Assembly (NCBI GenBank): GCA_025937815.1
Contig: JAICQP010000003.1
Coordinates: 1 to 51,652 of the forward strand
DNA from: Gemmatimonadota bacterium
GTDB lineage: Bacteria > Gemmatimonadota > Gemmatimonadetes > JACCXV01 > JAHWKZ01
DNA: 51,652 nucleotides
Direction of reading: 5' to 3'
Shown one piece after another: positions 29,312 through 38,683 of the stretch. Positions within the stretch are counted from its first letter, which is position 1. Each line of letters opens with the position of its first letter. Made by a program: the position numbers and the translations under genes. A model generated the notes under the pieces. It was not told where the DNA came from. It saw nothing but the letters and a program-made list of their open reading frames with translations, and did not search any database.

Positions 29312-30700
29312 GTGAAACCGGCGTTTTTCCTCCCCCCGGCGACTCTCGCCGTCCTCGTCGCGTTCCTTTCAGCGCCCACCGCGGCTCGTGCGCAGCCCAC
29401 GGTCGCGCCCGCTTCGGCGCGCACGGAGCTGGGACTTACCGTCTACAGCGGCTTCGCGGTCCTCCGCGAGACGCGCTCGCTCCAGGGGGGCCCCGCGGCG
29501 AACGTCCTATGGCTCGACGTCCCGCCCTCGATCGATGCCGGCACCGTCGTCCTCAGAAGCGGCGAACGGACGGTGGAGATCCGGCGGCAGGATTGGCAGG
29601 CCCCGCTGTCCTCGAGCGCCGCGCTCGGCGCGGCGGTGGGATCCCCGGTCACGCTGATCGCCGAGGACGGAACGAGAACTCAGGCGGTGCTGGAGTCCGC
29701 GGACGGCCCCACGTTCCGGATCGGAGACCGGGTCGTCGTCGAATGGCCGGGCGCCGTCGAGCTGCCGGCTCCGCCGGACGACGCGCCCGGAGGCGCGCTT
29801 CGCTGGGAGCTCGCCGAGCCGGCCGGCCCGGCACTGACGGCGGCGTACCTCGCCGACGGGCTCACCTGGGCCGCGGACTACACGGCCGTGCTCGACGGCG
29901 ACGCGATGGCGCTGGACGGCTTCGTCACTGTCCAGAACGGCACCGGACTGGCGTTCCCGGACGCGCGTCTCCAGCTGGTGGCCGGCGACGTTCGCCGCGC
30001 CGGGTTCGCCGGACCGCCCCAGCCCATGATGCGGATGGCTGAGATGGCCGCCCAGGACGCGGCCGCCAACGTGGTCCCGCTCGGCGACGTGTACCTCTAC
30101 ACCATCGATCGCCCGGTCACCATCACCGCCCTGGGGTCCAATCGCATCTCGCTGCTCCACTCCGAGCGCGTGCCGGTGCGGCGCGAGTACGTCCTCTTCG
30201 GCCAGCCCTGGTGGTACCAGAGCCCCGCGCCCGACCTGCCGCCGGTCGAGCACCCCCAGGTGCGGATCCGGTTCGAGAACGAGGGCCTGTCCGGCCGGGA
30301 CGATCCGCTGCCCGCCGGTTCGCTCCACACCTGGCGCGAGGACGAATCCGGCCGGCTCCAGTACAGCGGCGGCGCCTTCATCCCGCACACGCCGGCCGGC
30401 GAGGAGGTGGTGGTCACCATCGGCTCGAGCTTCGACCTCGTGGCCGAGCGGGTCCAGACCGACTATCGCCAGCTCGACCCGCGCACCTTCGAGAGCGCCT
30501 GGCGGATCGAGATCCGCAACCGCGGAGATTCGGGCGCTTCGGTGCTGGTCCTCGAGCAGATGCCGGGCCTCGAGTGGACGATCGTCGAAGAGAGCCATCC
30601 CCACGAGCAGGTCGACGTCCAGACGGTGCGCTGGAGGATCGAGGTTCCGGCCGAGGGCTCGACCACGCTCACCTACAGGGTCCGGGTGACGCAGGGTTGA
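29312..30700 (+). CDS. Exported DUF4139-domain protein
   Basis: Signal peptide; AAYLADGLTWAADYTAVLDGDAMALDGFVTVQNGTGLAFPDARLQLVAGDV; DYRQLDPRTFESAWRIEIRNRGDSGASVLVLEQ. Confidence 0.78.
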   Translation: MKPAFFLPPATLAVLVAFLSAPTAARAQPTVAPASARTELGLTVYSGFAVLRETRSLQGGPAANVLWLDVPPSIDAGTVVLRSGERTVEIRRQDWQAPLSSSAALGAAVGSPVTLIAEDGTRTQAVLESADGPTFRIGDRVVVEWPGAVELPAPPDDAPGGALRWELAEPAGPALTAAYLADGLTWAADYTAVLDGDAMALDGFVTVQNGTGLAFPDARLQLVAGDVRRAGFAGPPQPMMRMAEMAAQDAAANVVPLGDVYLYTIDRPVTITALGSNRISLLHSERVPVRREYVLFGQPWWYQSPAPDLPPVEHPQVRIRFENEGLSGRDDPLPAGSLHTWREDESGRLQYSGGAFIPHTPAGEEVVVTIGSSFDLVAERVQTDYRQLDPRTFESAWRIEIRNRGDSGASVLVLEQMPGLEWTIVEESHPHEQVDVQTVRWRIEVPAEGSTTLTYRVRVTQG

Positions 30701-30731
30701 ACGAACCCGCGCGCACGGCGGTCGATACTCC

Positions 30732-31955
30732 GTGAACTTCTGGGAAGCCCTGACCTCGGCGCTCCATTCGCTGCGCGGGAGCAAGCTGCGCTCGTTCCTC
30801 ACGCTGCTCGGGATCATCGTCGCGGTGACCTCGATCATCGCGGTCGTCACGGTCATCCAGGGCCTCAACTCGAAGGTCTCGGAGCTCGTCACCGGGCGCG
30901 GCGCCGACGTGTTCGTGCTCGACCGGATCGGGACCAGCGAGGCGTTCAGCTCCCAGGCCATGATCGAGGCGTTGAGCCGGCCCGAGTTGACGGCCGAGGA
31001 CGCGGAGGCCCTCACGCGCGAGGGGACGACGCTGGCCTACGTCGCCGCCGAGGTCGCGACCCGCGAGGACGTCTGGGGCGGGAGCCGGAAGGTCGAGGAC
31101 ATGAACATCAACGGCGTGGGCCCCGAGTATCCCTACCTGTCGACTTTCGAGATAGCGCGCGGGCGCCATCTGTCGCCCCTGGAGATCGACCGCGCCCGCC
31201 CGGTCGCCGTCATCGGGGAGGACGTCAGCATGGAGCTCTTCCCCACCGCCGATCCGCTCGGCCAGACGATCCGCGTCCGGGGCCGGCACTTCCAGGTGAT
31301 AGGCGTCGCCAAGCCGCAGGGCTCCACGTTCGGCGTGACGCAGGACGACTTCGTCGTCATCCCGCTGGCTGCCTGGCAGAAGATCTTCTCCCGGCGGGAG
31401 AGCGTGAGCATCTCGATCAAGGCCGGCAATCCGGACGACATCCAGGCATCGATCGACGAGGCGCGGATGATCATGCGCGCGCGTCACAATCTGAGGCCGT
31501 CGGAGCCGGACGACTTCGGCTTCATGACGACCCAGGAGCTGCTCGACCTCTACCGGAAGATCACGACCGGCATCTACTCGGCGCTCGTGGGCCTGGTGGC
31601 GATCTCGCTCGTCATCGGGGGGATCGTGGTCATGAACATCATGCTGGTGGCCGTCACCGAGCGCACGCGCGAGATCGGCATCCGCAAAGCGATCGGAGCG
31701 CGCGGATCGGACATCATGCGCCAGTTTCTCACCGAGGCCGTCATTCTGTCCGCCCTCGGCGGGCTGACCGGAGTGGCGCTCGGGTTCGGGATCGCGATTC
31801 TGATCTCCCAGGTCACGCCGCTCCCCTACGCGCTCAAGTGGTGGTCGATCGCGCTGGGGATCGGAGTGTCCTCCCTGGTCGGAATCGTCTTCGGGATCTA
31901 CCCGGCGGCCAAGGCCTCGCGGCTCGACCCGATCGAGGCCCTGCGCCATGAGTGA
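30732..31955 (+). CDS. MacB-type ABC transporter permease (FtsX family)
   Basis: ALHSLRGSKLRSFLTLLGIIVAVTSIIAVVTV; VVMNIMLVAVTERTREIGIRKAIGARGSDIMRQFLTEAVIL; GIYPAAKASRLDPIEALRHE. Confidence 0.92.
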   Translation: MNFWEALTSALHSLRGSKLRSFLTLLGIIVAVTSIIAVVTVIQGLNSKVSELVTGRGADVFVLDRIGTSEAFSSQAMIEALSRPELTAEDAEALTREGTTLAYVAAEVATREDVWGGSRKVEDMNINGVGPEYPYLSTFEIARGRHLSPLEIDRARPVAVIGEDVSMELFPTADPLGQTIRVRGRHFQVIGVAKPQGSTFGVTQDDFVVIPLAAWQKIFSRRESVSISIKAGNPDDIQASIDEARMIMRARHNLRPSEPDDFGFMTTQELLDLYRKITTGIYSALVGLVAISLVIGGIVVMNIMLVAVTERTREIGIRKAIGARGSDIMRQFLTEAVILSALGGLTGVALGFGIAILISQVTPLPYALKWWSIALGIGVSSLVGIVFGIYPAAKASRLDPIEALRHE

Positions 31956-33249
31956 CGCTCCGGGGACTTCGCTCCGCACCCGGCTTCGCGACAACCAGGG
32001 GCTCACGCAGGTTCGCGAGAGCGCCCGCATGGCCATCGACACGCTCGTCGCCCACAAGCTGCGCTCGTTCCTGACCATACTCGGAATCGTGATCGGCGTA
32101 ACGGCCATCGTCGGGATGACCTCGCTCGTGCGCGGGCTCGACGAGTCGATCGTCGGGGAGATCAAGGAGATCGGCGCGAACCACCTGTACCTGCGCAAGT
32201 GGGGCGGGAGGATCGTGGCCGGCGAACGCGAGTTCCTGCGGCTGGAGCGCCGGCCGGAGATCAACCAGGCCGACGTGCGCGCGATCGCGCGCGAGATTCC
32301 CACGGTACAGAACTACGACGTCATGCTGGGGACGGGCCCGTTCCCCGTCCATCGGTCGATTTCGTACGGGGCCAACGAGACCGACAAGGACATCCTCGGC
32401 GTCAGCGAGCAGTACCCCATCGTCAGCGCAGCCGACATGGCGGCGGGCAGGTTCTTCACGGCCAGCGAGGTGCGGAACTCCTCCCGCGTTGTCGTTCTCG
32501 GTCAGGGTGTGGTCGACGTCCTTTTTCCGCACATCGATCCCGTCGGAAAGACGCTTCGCCTGGGGGGCCTCGCGTACACCGTGCTCGGCGTGTTCGAGGA
32601 GCAGGCCCTGCTCCTGTTCGGGCAGACCAAGGACGAACGGGTGGTCATCCCCTACACCGCGCTGCATCGCGACTTCGAGTCCGGCGGCGAGATGGACATC
32701 ATGCTCGTCCTCGTCCCGGCGAGCGCGGAACTGGTCGACGAGACCCGCGACGAGGTGACCTTTTTGATGCGCAGCCGCCACAACCTGCGGCCGGGCGAAG
32801 AGAACGACTTCGACATCATCACGCAGTCGAACTTCCTCGACCTGTGGGACCAGATCACGGGCTCGATATTCCTGGCTATGATCGTGATCAGCTCGATCGG
32901 GCTGATGGTCGGCGGCATCGGGGTCATGAACATCATGCTCGTCAGCGTGACGGAGCGGACGCGGGAGATCGGGGTGCGGAAGGCGCTGGGCGCGCGCCGG
33001 CGCGACATCCTGTGGCAGTTCCTGATCGAGGCGGTGGTCCTGACGGGGATCGGCGGCGTGTTCGGCGTACTGATCGGAAGCGCGCTCGGGGCCGGGGTCG
33101 CCAAGCTGATCCACTTCCCGGTCTCGCTGCCGCTCTGGTCGTTCGTCCTGGGCGTCGGGTTCAGCGCCGCGATCGGTATCTTCTTCGGGCTCTTCCCCGC
33201 CAGCAAGGCCGCCAACCTCGATCCGATCGAAGCGCTGCGGTACGAGTAG
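31948..33249 (+). CDS. MacB-type ABC transporter permease (FtsX family), paralogue of the upstream gene
   Basis: AIDTLVAHKLRSFLTILGIVIGVTAIVGM; GVMNIMLVSVTERTREIGVRKALGARRRDILWQFLIEAVVL; LFPASKAANLDPIEALRYE. Confidence 0.92.
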   Translation: MSDAPGTSLRTRLRDNQGLTQVRESARMAIDTLVAHKLRSFLTILGIVIGVTAIVGMTSLVRGLDESIVGEIKEIGANHLYLRKWGGRIVAGEREFLRLERRPEINQADVRAIAREIPTVQNYDVMLGTGPFPVHRSISYGANETDKDILGVSEQYPIVSAADMAAGRFFTASEVRNSSRVVVLGQGVVDVLFPHIDPVGKTLRLGGLAYTVLGVFEEQALLLFGQTKDERVVIPYTALHRDFESGGEMDIMLVLVPASAELVDETRDEVTFLMRSRHNLRPGEENDFDIITQSNFLDLWDQITGSIFLAMIVISSIGLMVGGIGVMNIMLVSVTERTREIGVRKALGARRRDILWQFLIEAVVLTGIGGVFGVLIGSALGAGVAKLIHFPVSLPLWSFVLGVGFSAAIGIFFGLFPASKAANLDPIEALRYE

Positions 33250-33252
33250 GCC

Positions 33253-33717
33253 TCAGCGATCCGGCGTCTGAAGCTGGATCCCTTCCTGGACGGCGCGCCG
33301 CTGCAACTCGTTCGCGCTGTCGACAAGCGCGTTGTGCGCTTCCACGAGTGCCGAGTACTCGGCGTAGAGCCGCTGGATTTCAGCGAGTTCCACGTTGTGC
33401 TTCGACACAGCCTCGTTGTGGCGATCGATCTCGCGCAAGTAGATCCGGTGTTCCGTGGACGGCAGCCTGCCGTCCACCGCCTGACGACCCAGATGGCCGA
33501 GCCTCTCGCCCGCGCTCGCGATCGCCCGCTTGTCGGCATCGAGCGCGCGGTCCATGCGTGTGAGGACGAGCTTGAGGGAGTCGATCCGGGCGGATTGCAT
33601 CTCGAGGTCGTCGCTGACCGACGCCCAGGCCGACCGCTCGGGGGCCTGACCGCGCCAGCGCACCCAGCCCCACGCGATCGACCCCATCGCCAGGATCGCG
33701 CTCAGGACGAGGAACAC
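33253..33717 (-). CDS. Hypothetical membrane-anchored coiled-coil protein
   Basis: N-terminal TM MFLVLSAILAMGSIAWGWVRW followed by a heptad-rich helical region. Confidence 0.55.
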   Translation of the reverse strand: MFLVLSAILAMGSIAWGWVRWRGQAPERSAWASVSDDLEMQSARIDSLKLVLTRMDRALDADKRAIASAGERLGHLGRQAVDGRLPSTEHRIYLREIDRHNEAVSKHNVELAEIQRLYAEYSALVEAHNALVDSANELQRRAVQEGIQLQTPDR

Positions 33718-33737
33718 CCGGAACTGGCGGGTGGTTC

Positions 33738-35747
33738 TCAGCGGGCCTCGGTGCTCGCGAGCTCACGCTCGAGCTCCGCGTGCTCACGCTCGAGCGCGCT
33801 CCACTCTTCCACCAGGCGCTCCACGGTCGCGGCCGCCTCGCGCTCCTCCGCCTCGAGCGAGCGAACGTCCTCGCGTCCGGTCTCGGCATAGAAGGCGGGG
33901 TCGGCGAAGCGCGCGTGGATCTCCGCGAGACGGGCCTCGGCCCGCTCGATCTCCTCCAGCATTCGATCTCTCTCTACGGCGAGCTCGGACGCTCGGCGGC
34001 GAAGGGACTTTCCATCGCGGAGCGCCCGGGCCGCATTTCCATCCGCTTTCGCCCCCCGCGCCCCGCGGGCTCCCCGCGCCCCGCGCTCTCCACTGCGGCT
34101 CTGGACCTCCGACGAGCGCTCCCGCAGCTGGCGCGTCGACACGGCCTCGACGTCCAGGTGATCGTCGCCGCATGCGGCCACGTAGTCGTCGTATCCGCCC
34201 CGGAAGTCGCGGATGCCGTCGGGCTCGATCTCTAAGATGCGATCAGCGACCTCGCGCACAAACCAGCGGTCGTGGCTCACCAGGATCACGGTCCCGTCGA
34301 ACGACTTCAGGCCCTCGACCAGCGACTCGATCGCCTCGAGGTCCAGGTGGTTCGTCGGCTCGTCGAGGACGAGCACGTTGGGTTTCTCCACTGCCAGCCG
34401 CGCGAACACGAGTCGCGCCGCCTCGCCGCCCGACAGCTTCCCGACCGGCTTGTGGGCCTCGTCGCCCGAGAAGAGCACGAGCCCCAGCTGGCCGCGGACG
34501 AACCCGATCCCCTCTCCGGGGCAGGCCTCCCACAGCCAGCTCTCGGCGGTCTGCTTTCCGTCGCCGAGCTGCTCGCGATGGTCCTGCGCGAACCATCCGG
34601 GGTGCGCCTCGTACCCCCACTCCACCTCACCACCGTCCTGCTCCAGGACTCCCACGAGGATCTTGAGCAGCGTCGACTTGCCGATGCCGTTGGGACCGAG
34701 GATCGCCAGCCTGTCGCCGCGCTTGACCTCGAGCGAGACGTCCTTCAAGACTTCGCGTTCCCCGAACGCCTTCGAGATGCCGCGCGCCACCAGGGCGACC
34801 TTGCCGCTCGGGCGCCGCTGCCGGAAGCGGAACGTCGGCCAGCGCCGCGAGCTCTGCGGCAGCCGCTCGATCTCGATCTTCTCGATCTGCTTGATGCGGC
34901 TCTGCGCCTGGCGCGCCTTGGTGGCCTTGGCGCGAAAGCGGTCCACGAACGCCTGCTTGTCCGCGATCTCCTTCTCCCGGCGCGCGATCTCCAGCTCCTT
35001 CCGCTCGCGCTCCTCGCGCTTGGCCGTCTGGAAGTACGTGTAGTCTCCGGGGTAGAGGATGACGGTCTCGTAATCGACATCGAGGATGTGCGTCGAGACG
35101 TTGTCCAGGAAGCGGTGGTCGTGGGAGATGACCACGGCCGTGCCCTCGTACTCCTGCAGGAACTTCTCGAGCCAGCGGATCGACAGGATGTCGAGATGGT
35201 TGGTGGGCTCGTCTAGGAGCAGGATATCCGGGTTCGCGGCCAGCGTCTGGGCGAGCAGGACGCGCAGCTTGAATCCGCCGGACAAGGTCGAGAGCGGGCG
35301 GGAATGGACAGCCGCGGGAATCCCCAGCCCCTCGAGGATCTCGGCCGCGCGGGCCTCGACCGAATAGCCGTCGTGGTGGAGGACGATCTCCTCGGCGGCC
35401 GCGTACCGCTCGGCATCGAAATGGTCGGCCGCCCGGGCGAGCACCTCCTCCTTCGCCTTCAGGGCCTGCCACAGCTCCCGGTTCCCCATCAGGACCACGT
35501 CGAGGATCGGGACGTCCTCGAACTCGAAGTGGTCCTGCCGCAACATCCCGACCCGCGCTCGGCGGGGGACCGTCACCGCGCCCCCGCTGGGCTCCGACTC
35601 GCCCGCGAGGATCCTCAGCAGGGTCGATTTTCCCGATCCGTTGGCGCCCACGAGCCCGTACCGGCTGCCCTCCGTCAGCTGCAGCGACACGCCCTCGAAC
35701 AGGGTCTGCGCCCCGAACGACTTCCCGAGATTCGAGATCGTGATCAT
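33738..35747 (-). CDS. ABC-F family ATPase
   Basis: Two Walker A motifs (GANGSGKST; GPNGIGKST), two signatures (LSGGFKLRVLLAQ; LSGGEAARLVFARL), coiled-coil linker, no TM domains. Confidence 0.93.
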   Translation of the reverse strand: MITISNLGKSFGAQTLFEGVSLQLTEGSRYGLVGANGSGKSTLLRILAGESEPSGGAVTVPRRARVGMLRQDHFEFEDVPILDVVLMGNRELWQALKAKEEVLARAADHFDAERYAAAEEIVLHHDGYSVEARAAEILEGLGIPAAVHSRPLSTLSGGFKLRVLLAQTLAANPDILLLDEPTNHLDILSIRWLEKFLQEYEGTAVVISHDHRFLDNVSTHILDVDYETVILYPGDYTYFQTAKREERERKELEIARREKEIADKQAFVDRFRAKATKARQAQSRIKQIEKIEIERLPQSSRRWPTFRFRQRRPSGKVALVARGISKAFGEREVLKDVSLEVKRGDRLAILGPNGIGKSTLLKILVGVLEQDGGEVEWGYEAHPGWFAQDHREQLGDGKQTAESWLWEACPGEGIGFVRGQLGLVLFSGDEAHKPVGKLSGGEAARLVFARLAVEKPNVLVLDEPTNHLDLEAIESLVEGLKSFDGTVILVSHDRWFVREVADRILEIEPDGIRDFRGGYDDYVAACGDDHLDVEAVSTRQLRERSSEVQSRSGERGARGARGARGAKADGNAARALRDGKSLRRRASELAVERDRMLEEIERAEARLAEIHARFADPAFYAETGREDVRSLEAEEREAAATVERLVEEWSALEREHAELERELASTEAR

Positions 35748-35784
35748 CTATTCAGCAATAGGTTGATCTGTGATACCATAAGAT

Positions 35785-35796
35785 ATAATGCATTAT
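35785..35796. promoter_or_regulatory. 12-bp perfect palindrome ATAATGCATTAT in an AT-rich region upstream of the ABC-F gene
   Basis: Read directly; lies 38-49 nt upstream of the ABC-F start (35747). Confidence 0.45.
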
Positions 35797-35816
35797 TGTG
35801 TTAGATGATGATGGCA

Positions 35817-35871
35817 GGCCGCTCAAAATGGTCGAGATCCCAACGCCGCAGATCGGCCATTTTCAGCGGCC
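35817..35871. repeat. Long imperfect inverted repeat (19-nt arms)
   Basis: GGCCGCTCAAAATGGTCGA (35817-35835) versus TCGGCCATTTTCAGCGGCC (35853-35871), two mismatched positions. Confidence 0.65.
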
Positions 35872-35872
35872 G

Positions 35873-38668
35873 TCATCCGGCGACGGCGTCTTCGGGGGTC
35901 AGCGCCAAGGAAACCGCCTCGGACATGGAGAGAGCTCGGCCCTCGTCCAGCGCGCGGCACACCTCGTCGTCCCCGAGCGACCGGCGGGTCGCCACCTCGA
36001 TCTCCTCGAAGGACCGTTCCTCCACGGGGCTCGTCGACAGGGTCGCGCGGCGGTGGATTTCCCGCGCGGCGCCGAGCAGGACGGCGGCGCGCCGGTAGTG
36101 ACCCTCGGCGGCCTCCACGCCGGCGAGCCCCAGCAGAGTGAGCGCGGCCGCCGGCAGGTGGCCCAGCTCGTTGACCGCGGTCAGCGCCTCGCAGAACAAC
36201 TCCCGGGCCTGCGCCCAGTTTCCCCGCTCGCGAGCCACGATCGCCAGGTAGTAGCGCGACCATGCCATGCCGGGCCGCGCCCCCAGATCCTCGAACTCCC
36301 GGCGGCTCTCCTCGTAGAGCTCCTGCGCGCGGTCGAGCTCCCCGTCGATGATCGCCATCGTCCCCAGGTATTGGAGCGAGAACGCGTACGTTGTCCGCGC
36401 AGCGCCCCGGCGGGTGATCTCGCGCGCCTCCTCGAAGTAGGAGCGCGCCTTCTCGCGATCCCCGCGCGCGCTGTGGAGATCGCCCAGGTTGAGCAGCGCC
36501 CCCCCGTGACCGAACGCTTCGCCCAGCCCCTGGTAGATCTCCAGCGCTTCCAGGAACATCGGCTCGGCGGCGTCCAGCTCGCGGACCCGGCGCTTCAAGT
36601 TGCCGAGGTTCATTAGCGCCCGGGCTACTCCCTTCCGGTCGTCCAGCCGCCGATAGATCGTCAGGCTCTCCTCGAACGCCGCCGCCACTTCCGGACTGTT
36701 GTCGCCCCCGATCTGGCGGATCCTCCCGAGGAGGTTCAGCGCGCGAGCGCGGGCCCGGTCCGACAGCCCGGTTCCCATGGCGAGCACGCGCTCCAGCCAG
36801 ACCTGCCCCTCCTCGAGGGTGCCGGTCCGGAACCAGAGAAGCGGCAGCGAGACGCAGAGCCGCACCGCGAGGTCCGCTTCCCCGCGCGAGACCGCCCACT
36901 TGAGCGCGGCGCGAAGATTGTCGACCTCGAGAACCAGCCGGTCCAGCCGCGCCTTGGCGTCCCGCTGCGTCGAGTTCGCCTCGTCCGCCTGGTCGGAGAG
37001 CGATGCGAAATGCTCGGCATGTCGCCTGCGCCAGCGGTCCGCCTCTCCGCTCGCTTCGAGGCATTCCACGGCGAACGCGAGAACGGTGCGCAGCCGCTCG
37101 AACCTCGGTTCCCCGGAGGACGTCGGCCGCTGCCTGAGGAGGCTCTTGTCTATCAGCGAGGAGAGGCCCTCCATGACGTCGAGCGGATCATCCGGAGGGG
37201 AGCACACGTATTCCGCCGAGTCGAGCGTGTACCCACCGTCGAATGTCGCCTGCCGGCGGAACAGCGCCTTCTCGTCCTCGTTCAAGAGATCGTACGACCA
37301 GGCGATGGCGTTCCGCAGCGTCCGATGCCGGTCCGGAACGTCGCGCGCCCGCGTAGAGAGAAAGTCGAAGCGCTGCTCGAGCCGCTGCAGCAAGGCCTTC
37401 GGCGTGAAGAGCTGAATGCGGGTCGCGGCGAGCTCGATCGCAAGCGGCAACCCATCGAGCTGACGAACGATCGCCACCACGTCAGCCGCGTTCTCGGAAT
37501 CGAGATGGAAGTCCGGGCGTATCGCCTGCGCGCGCTCGACGAACAGAGCCACCGCCTCGTTTGCGGACACGAGGTCGGGATCGGCATCGCTCGACCTCGG
37601 CAGGTCGAGCGGCCCGAGCGGGTATGCGTGCTCGCCCCCGATCCTGAGCGCGGCCTGACTGGTGACGAGGAGCGTCAGGCGCGGCGCATCCCGCAGGAGC
37701 GCCCCGATCCGCGGCGCGGAGTCGACGATCTGCTCGAAGTTGTCCAGGATCAGGAGCACCTGGCGGTCGGCCAGCCACTGGCGGAGCGCCGTGTCGGGGG
37801 TTTCGCCCGAGTCGGGCATGACGTCCAGCGCCTGGAGGATCACCGACGCCAGGCGCTCCGGCTCCCGCACGGTCGTCAGGTTCACGAAGAACACGCCGTC
37901 CCGGAAGGCGTCGATCACCTCGGCGGCGACCTGCAGCGCGAGCCGTGTCTTCCCTGTTCCGCCGGGTCCCGTAAGGGTGACGAGCCGCGCGCGGTCGCGC
38001 AGGACGAGATCGCGCACGGCCTTGAGCTCGCGCTCCCGACCGACCAGTGGCGTGGCCTGAGCGGGCAGATTGTGCGGCCGGACGTCGAGCGTCCTGAGCG
38101 GGGGAAAATCGTCGTCGAGACCGTCGGCGACGAGCTGGAAGATGCGCACCGGACGATCGAGGTCCTTCAGCCGTCGCTCGCCCATGTCGCGCAGCGCGGC
38201 GCCTTCGGGGAACCGGTCCTCCACCAGCCGCTCGACCGCCTGGCTGAGGAGGATCTGTCCGCCATGCCCGGCGGCCAGGATTCGCGCCGTCCGATTCAGG
38301 GTCGGTCCGAAGAAGTCCCCGTCGCGCTCCTGGGCGTCTCCGGCGTGGAGGGCGATCCGCACGCGGATCGGCTCGGGCGTCTCCCAGGCCTCCGCCCTCA
38401 GCGAGCGCTGGGTGGCGATCGCCGCCATGATCGCCTGGGCCGGGTCGGCGAATACGGCATGGAACGCGTCGCCGACCTCCTTGAAGACGCGCCCGCCGCA
38501 GGCGGCGATGACGTCGCGCATGACGGCGTCATGGCGCTCGAGCGCGCGCGGCATGAAGGCGCGATACCGCTCCCACATCTCGGTGCTGCGCTCGATGTCG
38601 GTGAACAGGAACGTCGCCGTTCCCGCCGAGATGGCTTCTGTCCGGAGCGATTCGTCCACGGGAGACAA
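35873..38668 (-). CDS. Class III adenylate/guanylate cyclase domain + STAND-type NTPase + TPR regulator
   Basis: FLFTDIERSTEMWERY; VGDAFHAVFADPAQA; LVTLTGPGGTGKTRLALQVAAE (Walker A); VLLILDNFEQIVD; C-terminal TPR repeats. Confidence 0.9.
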   Translation of the reverse strand: MSPVDESLRTEAISAGTATFLFTDIERSTEMWERYRAFMPRALERHDAVMRDVIAACGGRVFKEVGDAFHAVFADPAQAIMAAIATQRSLRAEAWETPEPIRVRIALHAGDAQERDGDFFGPTLNRTARILAAGHGGQILLSQAVERLVEDRFPEGAALRDMGERRLKDLDRPVRIFQLVADGLDDDFPPLRTLDVRPHNLPAQATPLVGRERELKAVRDLVLRDRARLVTLTGPGGTGKTRLALQVAAEVIDAFRDGVFFVNLTTVREPERLASVILQALDVMPDSGETPDTALRQWLADRQVLLILDNFEQIVDSAPRIGALLRDAPRLTLLVTSQAALRIGGEHAYPLGPLDLPRSSDADPDLVSANEAVALFVERAQAIRPDFHLDSENAADVVAIVRQLDGLPLAIELAATRIQLFTPKALLQRLEQRFDFLSTRARDVPDRHRTLRNAIAWSYDLLNEDEKALFRRQATFDGGYTLDSAEYVCSPPDDPLDVMEGLSSLIDKSLLRQRPTSSGEPRFERLRTVLAFAVECLEASGEADRWRRRHAEHFASLSDQADEANSTQRDAKARLDRLVLEVDNLRAALKWAVSRGEADLAVRLCVSLPLLWFRTGTLEEGQVWLERVLAMGTGLSDRARARALNLLGRIRQIGGDNSPEVAAAFEESLTIYRRLDDRKGVARALMNLGNLKRRVRELDAAEPMFLEALEIYQGLGEAFGHGGALLNLGDLHSARGDREKARSYFEEAREITRRGAARTTYAFSLQYLGTMAIIDGELDRAQELYEESRREFEDLGARPGMAWSRYYLAIVARERGNWAQARELFCEALTAVNELGHLPAAALTLLGLAGVEAAEGHYRRAAVLLGAAREIHRRATLSTSPVEERSFEEIEVATRRSLGDDEVCRALDEGRALSMSEAVSLALTPEDAVAG

Positions 38669-38683
38669 CCCTGCAGGCCGGCC

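Noticed and set aside
34052-34092. GARGARGARGA-coding repeat in the ABC-F C-terminal region
   Set aside because: Short GC-rich slippage-type repeat in a low-complexity linker; no clear functional signal.
33738-35747. ABC-F protein as the ATPase for the MacB-type permeases at 30732-33249
   Set aside because: ABC-F proteins act on ribosomes and are not known to energise transporters; opposite strand as well.
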